NCBI GenBank assembly: GCA_030619425.1
Contig: JAUXBJ010000036.1
Span: 1-9,251 of the forward strand
Direction: 5' to 3'
Length of the DNA: 9,251 nt
Source: a bacterium
GTDB lineage: Bacteria; Zixibacteria; MSB-5A5; GN15; FEB-12
Below, in pieces: positions 5,908 to 9,251 of this stretch. The notes below the pieces were generated by a model. That model was not told the origin of the DNA. It made no database searches and saw nothing but the letters and a program-made list of their open reading frames with translations. The position numbers and the translations under genes are program-made. The stretch's first letter is position 1. Every line of letters begins with the position of its first letter.

Positions 5908-6827
5908 CTTTTCGCCGAAAACTGATCCGCCAAAACGGAGGTCAGTTCCCCTCTGCTACTGAAGAAACGCCCCGAAGTCTTGTTGCGAAACCACGTGTAT
6001 TGCCGCTTGGCATAACGGCGACTGTTCTGCTTGATTAAGTCCACCGCAGCCTCGAGAGTTAACTCACCGTCCATAAACTGAAGCAACTCACCGTAGCCGA
6101 TCACCCGGGCCTGCCTGATTGCCTCCCCCATACCGGCATCAACCAGTCTTTCCAGTTCTGCCAGCCATCCCGCCGCCATCATCTGATCCACCCGCCGATC
6201 AATGGCGGCATACAACTCCTGCCGATCCGGCAAGAGACAAAAGTGCTCGAAGCTGTGCTCTCCCTCGCGGTGAGCCGCCTCGGCCAGAAGCTCCGACTTG
6301 GGCTGGCCGGTCAACCGGTATATTTCCAGAGCCCGAATTACGCGAACCTGATTGTTCGGGTGGAGACGGGCTGCTTCGGTCGGATCAACCCGCGCCAACT
6401 GGTCGTACATGGCCTGCGGTCCGGTCCGGCTCATTTCGTCCTGAAGCTGCTCGCGGACAGTCGTGTCCTCATTGTCGATTTCAACCACTCCATCGGTCAA
6501 CGCCCGAAGGTACAGACCGGTTCCACCGACCAGAACCGGGATGCGATCTCGCCCGATAATATCGGCCAGCGCTGCGCAGGCATCGTCGACAAAACGATAG
6601 GCGCTGTACCCTTCGCCCGGTTCAATAAGATCGACGAGATGAAACCTTACTTTGTTGCATTCCTCCGCGGTCGGTTTGGCTGTCCCGATATCGAGGTGTT
6701 TGATGATTTGGCGTGAGTCGGCCGAGACCACTTCGATTGGGAACCTCGCGGCTAACTCCACCGCCACCCCGGTCTTGCCGGAGCCGGTTGGTCCGCAGAT
6801 GATGGGAATGGTTGACGACTCAGTCAC
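5898..6827 (-). CDS. miaA: tRNA dimethylallyltransferase MiaA
   Basis: The enzyme transfers a dimethylallyl group to N6 of A37 in tRNAs that read codons starting with U. The 309-residue length is typical. The P-loop GPTGSGKT is at 12-19, DSRQ at 37-40, DIGTAKP at 46-52, GGTGLYLRAL at 101-110, HPNNQVRVIRALE at 156-168, VIGYGE near 242-247, and YAKRQYTWFR at 272-281. All are hallmark MiaA blocks. One departure is Ile42, where most relatives have Tyr after DSxQ[IV]. The GTG start overlaps the mutL stop by 8 nt (GTGACTGA), with no strong Shine-Dalgarno site. Translation is therefore probably coupled to MutL. The mutL-miaA order is also known from enterobacteria and many other groups. Confidence 0.97.
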   Translation of the reverse strand: MTESSTIPIICGPTGSGKTGVAVELAARFPIEVVSADSRQIIKHLDIGTAKPTAEECNKVRFHLVDLIEPGEGYSAYRFVDDACAALADIIGRDRIPVLVGGTGLYLRALTDGVVEIDNEDTTVREQLQDEMSRTGPQAMYDQLARVDPTEAARLHPNNQVRVIRALEIYRLTGQPKSELLAEAAHREGEHSFEHFCLLPDRQELYAAIDRRVDQMMAAGWLAELERLVDAGMGEAIRQARVIGYGELLQFMDGELTLEAAVDLIKQNSRRYAKRQYTWFRNKTSGRFFSSRGELTSVLADQFSAKRGK

Positions 6828-8682
6828 GACCGAACCGCCGGTCCAGATCTTCTCGGCTTATTCTGATGAAAGTCGGACGGCCGTGGGGACAGGAGTAACG
6901 ATCATCACACCGCAACAGCCTTTCCACAAGATGCCGAGCTTCTTCGTCACTGAGACGATCACCGGCCATCACCGCCGAGCGACAGGCAATCGACTGAGCC
7001 ATCGCCTTTATCATGTCGTGCCCACTCTTGCGCAGGCCCAGGATATCGTCGAGTACATGGCGCAACATTTTCTCCGGTGACCGGGCGCGACCAATCGCCG
7101 GAACCGCTTCGATGTTCACCATCCGCCCGCCGAAGGGCGCTACAGTAAACCCGGAGCGTTGGAAAATACCGGCGGCGGATTCGAACAGGGACAACTGCTC
7201 GGGGCTGAGTTCCAACTGCACGGGGAACAACAGAGTCTGCGCCGAGGCGCTGTTGGCTTCGATCTGGCGCAGAACTTCTTCGTAGAGCACGCGTTCATGG
7301 GCCGTGTGCTGATCGACGATATAGAGATCATCACCCGCCTGCATGAGCAAGTAGAGATCTGAGAACCGACCCACCAGCCTAAAGCCGGCGGAGGGTCCGT
7401 GTTCGCGTTCGGTTCCCGATGATACCGTGCTTTCCGGTTTTTCGAGAATCTCCCCTGTTTCCGTATCAACGGTCGCCGGATTCGGCTCCGCCGCCCCGGA
7501 GTTATCGAGCTTGGTTGACTGGTAAAGTTCGGACAGAAATTCCGTAGCAGCCGGTGGCGAACTGCCGATGCCTGCGATGACATGTGCCCCACTCCCGCGA
7601 TTGGTGTTGCCATGACGACTGTCCGATTCCGGTCGCATCGTTGCGCCGGAACTGAGTTCCGGAATCACACTGTCCTGCCGGAGGGCATCCCGAATCGCTG
7701 CCACCACGGCGTCATGGACCTCACGGTCGCGCGACAGCTTGATCTCGGTCTTGGAGGGATGGACGTTGACATCTATCTCTGTCGGCTCGATGCTTAACAA
7801 TAGCGCCCCTATCGGAAAACCGCCCGGGACGATGAGTTCACCATAACCAGCGACAAAAGCGTGCGACAACATAGGCGCGAAAACGTACCGACCATTGATG
7901 AACAGATACTGACCATTGCGATTATTCTGCACCACATCCGGCGCCCCAATACATCCCTCAACAGTTACCAAACCACCCTCGAAGGCGAACGACAGGAACT
8001 TGCGTCCGCCGCCGAGCAGCACGCCGACACGCTCCGCCAGGCTCTGCCCTGCCGGCAGGTTGAACACAACCCGACCATTCATTTTGAGAGAGAAGCCCAC
8101 CTTGGGCCGCCCAATAGCCATCGCCGTAGCCAGACGAGAGATGTGCCTTGCTTCGGTCGTTTCGGTCTTGAGAAACTTGCGTCGCGCCGGAGTGTTGTAG
8201 AAAAGATCCCCTGCTTCAACGACAGTCCCGACCGCAGCCGCCGTCGGCTGACACGATTGCAGCACACCCCCTTCGTAGATGATCTCGGTACCGGCCGCCT
8301 GAGCCGCCGGGCGGGAAACCATTCGCAATCGCGATACCGAAGCAATCGAGGGCAATGCCTCTCCGCGAAACCCATAAGACCCGAGCGTCTCCAGATCATC
8401 GAAAGCGGAAATCTTGCTGGTGGCATGACGACCGAAGGCGATTTCGATCTGCTCCTCGGGAATGCCGCATCCGTTGTCGACGATCCTTATCAGCTTGACT
8501 CCCGATTTCTCGACAACGATGTCAATCCGGTCGGCGCCGGCGTCAAGTGAGTTTTCAACCAGTTCTTTCACGACCGCCGAGGGGCGCTCGATCACTTCAC
8601 CGGCCGCGATCTTGTTAACGACGCGTTCCGGCAACGGACGGATCCATCGTTCGCGTCTGGTCTTGTTCGAGGCGTCACTCAC
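6820..8682 (-). CDS. mutL: DNA mismatch repair protein MutL with endonuclease motifs
   Basis: MutL links mismatch recognition by MutS to strand removal. The GHKL ATPase domain covers about residues 12-340, with catalytic Glu43 in ENSLDAG, DNGCGI at 69-74, ATSK at 87-90 and GFRGEAL at 104-110. A Ser/Pro/Glu-rich linker runs from about 340 to 430. The C-terminal dimerisation and nuclease domain holds [12 protein letters not shown] (457-468; the usual form is DQHA..E....E), ACR at 566-568 and CPHGRP at 598-603. These are the motifs of nicking MutL proteins and are absent from E. coli MutL. QTLLFP at 482-487 fits the QxxLxP sliding-clamp motif known in this domain. The length of 620 is typical. 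The GTG start overlaps the mutS stop as GTGA, with AAGGAGG 7 nt upstream. Confidence 0.97.
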   Translation of the reverse strand: MSDASNKTRRERWIRPLPERVVNKIAAGEVIERPSAVVKELVENSLDAGADRIDIVVEKSGVKLIRIVDNGCGIPEEQIEIAFGRHATSKISAFDDLETLGSYGFRGEALPSIASVSRLRMVSRPAAQAAGTEIIYEGGVLQSCQPTAAAVGTVVEAGDLFYNTPARRKFLKTETTEARHISRLATAMAIGRPKVGFSLKMNGRVVFNLPAGQSLAERVGVLLGGGRKFLSFAFEGGLVTVEGCIGAPDVVQNNRNGQYLFINGRYVFAPMLSHAFVAGYGELIVPGGFPIGALLLSIEPTEIDVNVHPSKTEIKLSRDREVHDAVVAAIRDALRQDSVIPELSSGATMRPESDSRHGNTNRGSGAHVIAGIGSSPPAATEFLSELYQSTKLDNSGAAEPNPATVDTETGEILEKPESTVSSGTEREHGPSAGFRLVGRFSDLYLLMQAGDDLYIVDQHTAHERVLYEEVLRQIEANSASAQTLLFPVQLELSPEQLSLFESAAGIFQRSGFTVAPFGGRMVNIEAVPAIGRARSPEKMLRHVLDDILGLRKSGHDMIKAMAQSIACRSAVMAGDRLSDEEARHLVERLLRCDDRYSCPHGRPTFIRISREDLDRRFGRD

Positions 8683-9251
8683 TCGAGTTCCTCCTTGAGT
8701 CGATTCAGAATCTCCAGCGCTTCCATGGGTGTAACCTTGTCGGGATCGATCTCGGCCAGCAGCTTCTCTACTTTCGATGGCTGACGATCGAACAAACTGG
8801 GTTGCACCCGCTCTTTGTACAAACCGGCCCCCAATTCGCTTTGGTTGAACTTACCGGACTCGAGCAGTCGTAGCACCTGCCGGGCGCGCGCGATCGACGA
8901 TTTCGGCAACCCGGCTAACTTCGCTACTTCTATGCCGTACGAGTCATCGCATCCACCCTTGATGATCTGATGCAGAAACACGACTCGGTCTTCCCACTTC
9001 CTGACCGCCACCTGGTAGTTGCGTACCGTGGGATAAAGAGAGGCCATCGAGGTCAACTCATGATAATGAGTTGCGAAGATCGTTCGCGCTCCGATTTTTT
9101 CATTGATGAACTCAACCACCGCCCAGGCTACCGATAACCCGTCGAATGTCGAGGTGCCGCGTCCAACTTCATCCAGCAGGATCAGCGAACGTTCGGTGGC
9201 GTTGTGCATGATGTTGGACGTCTCCACCATCTCGACCAGAAATGTCGACTG
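8679..9251 (-). CDS. mutS: DNA mismatch repair ATPase MutS, C-terminal 190 residues (5' part beyond window)
   Basis: MutS binds mismatched DNA and recruits MutL. The visible part begins in the ATPase domain with QSTFLVEM, directly after where the P-loop region should lie. It continues with Walker [15 protein letters not shown] (25-38 of the fragment), the THYHEL histidine box (61-66) and the [15 protein letters not shown] helix-turn-helix region (102-116). A variable tail carries QPSLF at 150-154, which fits the QxxLF-type sliding-clamp-binding motif seen at this place in MutS proteins. The final 25 or so residues ([21 protein letters not shown]) match the conserved MutS1 C-terminal helices, so this is MutS1, not MutS2. 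The mismatch-binding, connector and lever domains are outside the window. The stop overlaps the mutL start by 4 nt. Confidence 0.98.
   Translation of the reverse strand, partial: QSTFLVEMVETSNIMHNATERSLILLDEVGRGTSTFDGLSVAWAVVEFINEKIGARTIFATHYHELTSMASLYPTVRNYQVAVRKWEDRVVFLHQIIKGGCDDSYGIEVAKLAGLPKSSIARARQVLRLLESGKFNQSELGAGLYKERVQPSLFDRQPSKVEKLLAEIDPDKVTPMEALEILNRLKEELE
8690..8696 (-). promoter_or_regulatory. Strong Shine-Dalgarno site for mutL inside mutS
   Basis: AAGGAGG on the minus strand lies within the last codons of mutS and 7 nt before the mutL GTG at 8682. It supports GTG 8682 as the start and suggests that mutL is efficiently re-initiated after mutS. Confidence 0.85.

Noticed and set aside
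7861..8550. Plus-strand open frame of 229 codons antisense to mutL
   Set aside because: It lies fully inside the MutL ATPase domain coding region; no motif or start signal supports it.

Overview
This window reads as a chromosomal segment of an uncultured, diderm (Gram-negative type) bacterium with moderate-to-high GC. Supporting signs are GGAGG-type Shine-Dalgarno sites, frequent GTG starts, a LysM lytic transglycosylase with a lipoprotein-like N-terminus, and a secreted protein at the left edge with the C-terminal tail style common in the Fibrobacteres/Chlorobi/Bacteroidetes group and Zixibacteria-like lineages. The phylum suggestion is an inference from protein style, not a demonstrated placement.

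All complete genes lie on the minus strand, so transcription runs from right to left. From the right edge, the 3' part of mutS overlaps mutL by 4 nt, and mutL overlaps miaA by 8 nt. This is a tightly coupled mismatch-repair and tRNA-modification operon. MutL carries the endonuclease motifs, and both MutS and MutL carry candidate sliding-clamp-binding motifs. This points to the nicking-MutL type of mismatch repair rather than the E. coli MutH type. After a gap of about 100 bp come a membrane-bound lytic transglycosylase of the MltD type with four LysM repeats and, 10 nt further on, a short SppA-type signal peptide peptidase. These two form an envelope-maintenance pair.

A spacer of about 190 bp with a plausible promoter leads into an HU/IHF-family DNA-binding protein. 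Its GTG start is fixed by a strong Shine-Dalgarno site. A 31-residue, extremely basic protein of the AURKAIP1/COX24 (bS22/mS38-like) type follows 26 nt later. A hairpin with a T-rich tail probably terminates this unit. The next 420 bp or so hold no convincing gene and look like degenerate dispersed-repeat DNA. Downstream of that is a secreted protein of about 413 aa of unrecognised family, built from three copies of a roughly 105-residue acidic module. Its gene ends at a strong hairpin terminator.

The left edge holds the last 37 codons of a plus-strand gene, convergent with the rest. Its stop codon lies inside a cluster of perfect inverted repeats at 113-206. No large undescribed system is evident. 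The most interesting items are the triplicated secreted protein, the tiny ribosomal-like protein beside HU, and the two repeat-like intergenic regions.
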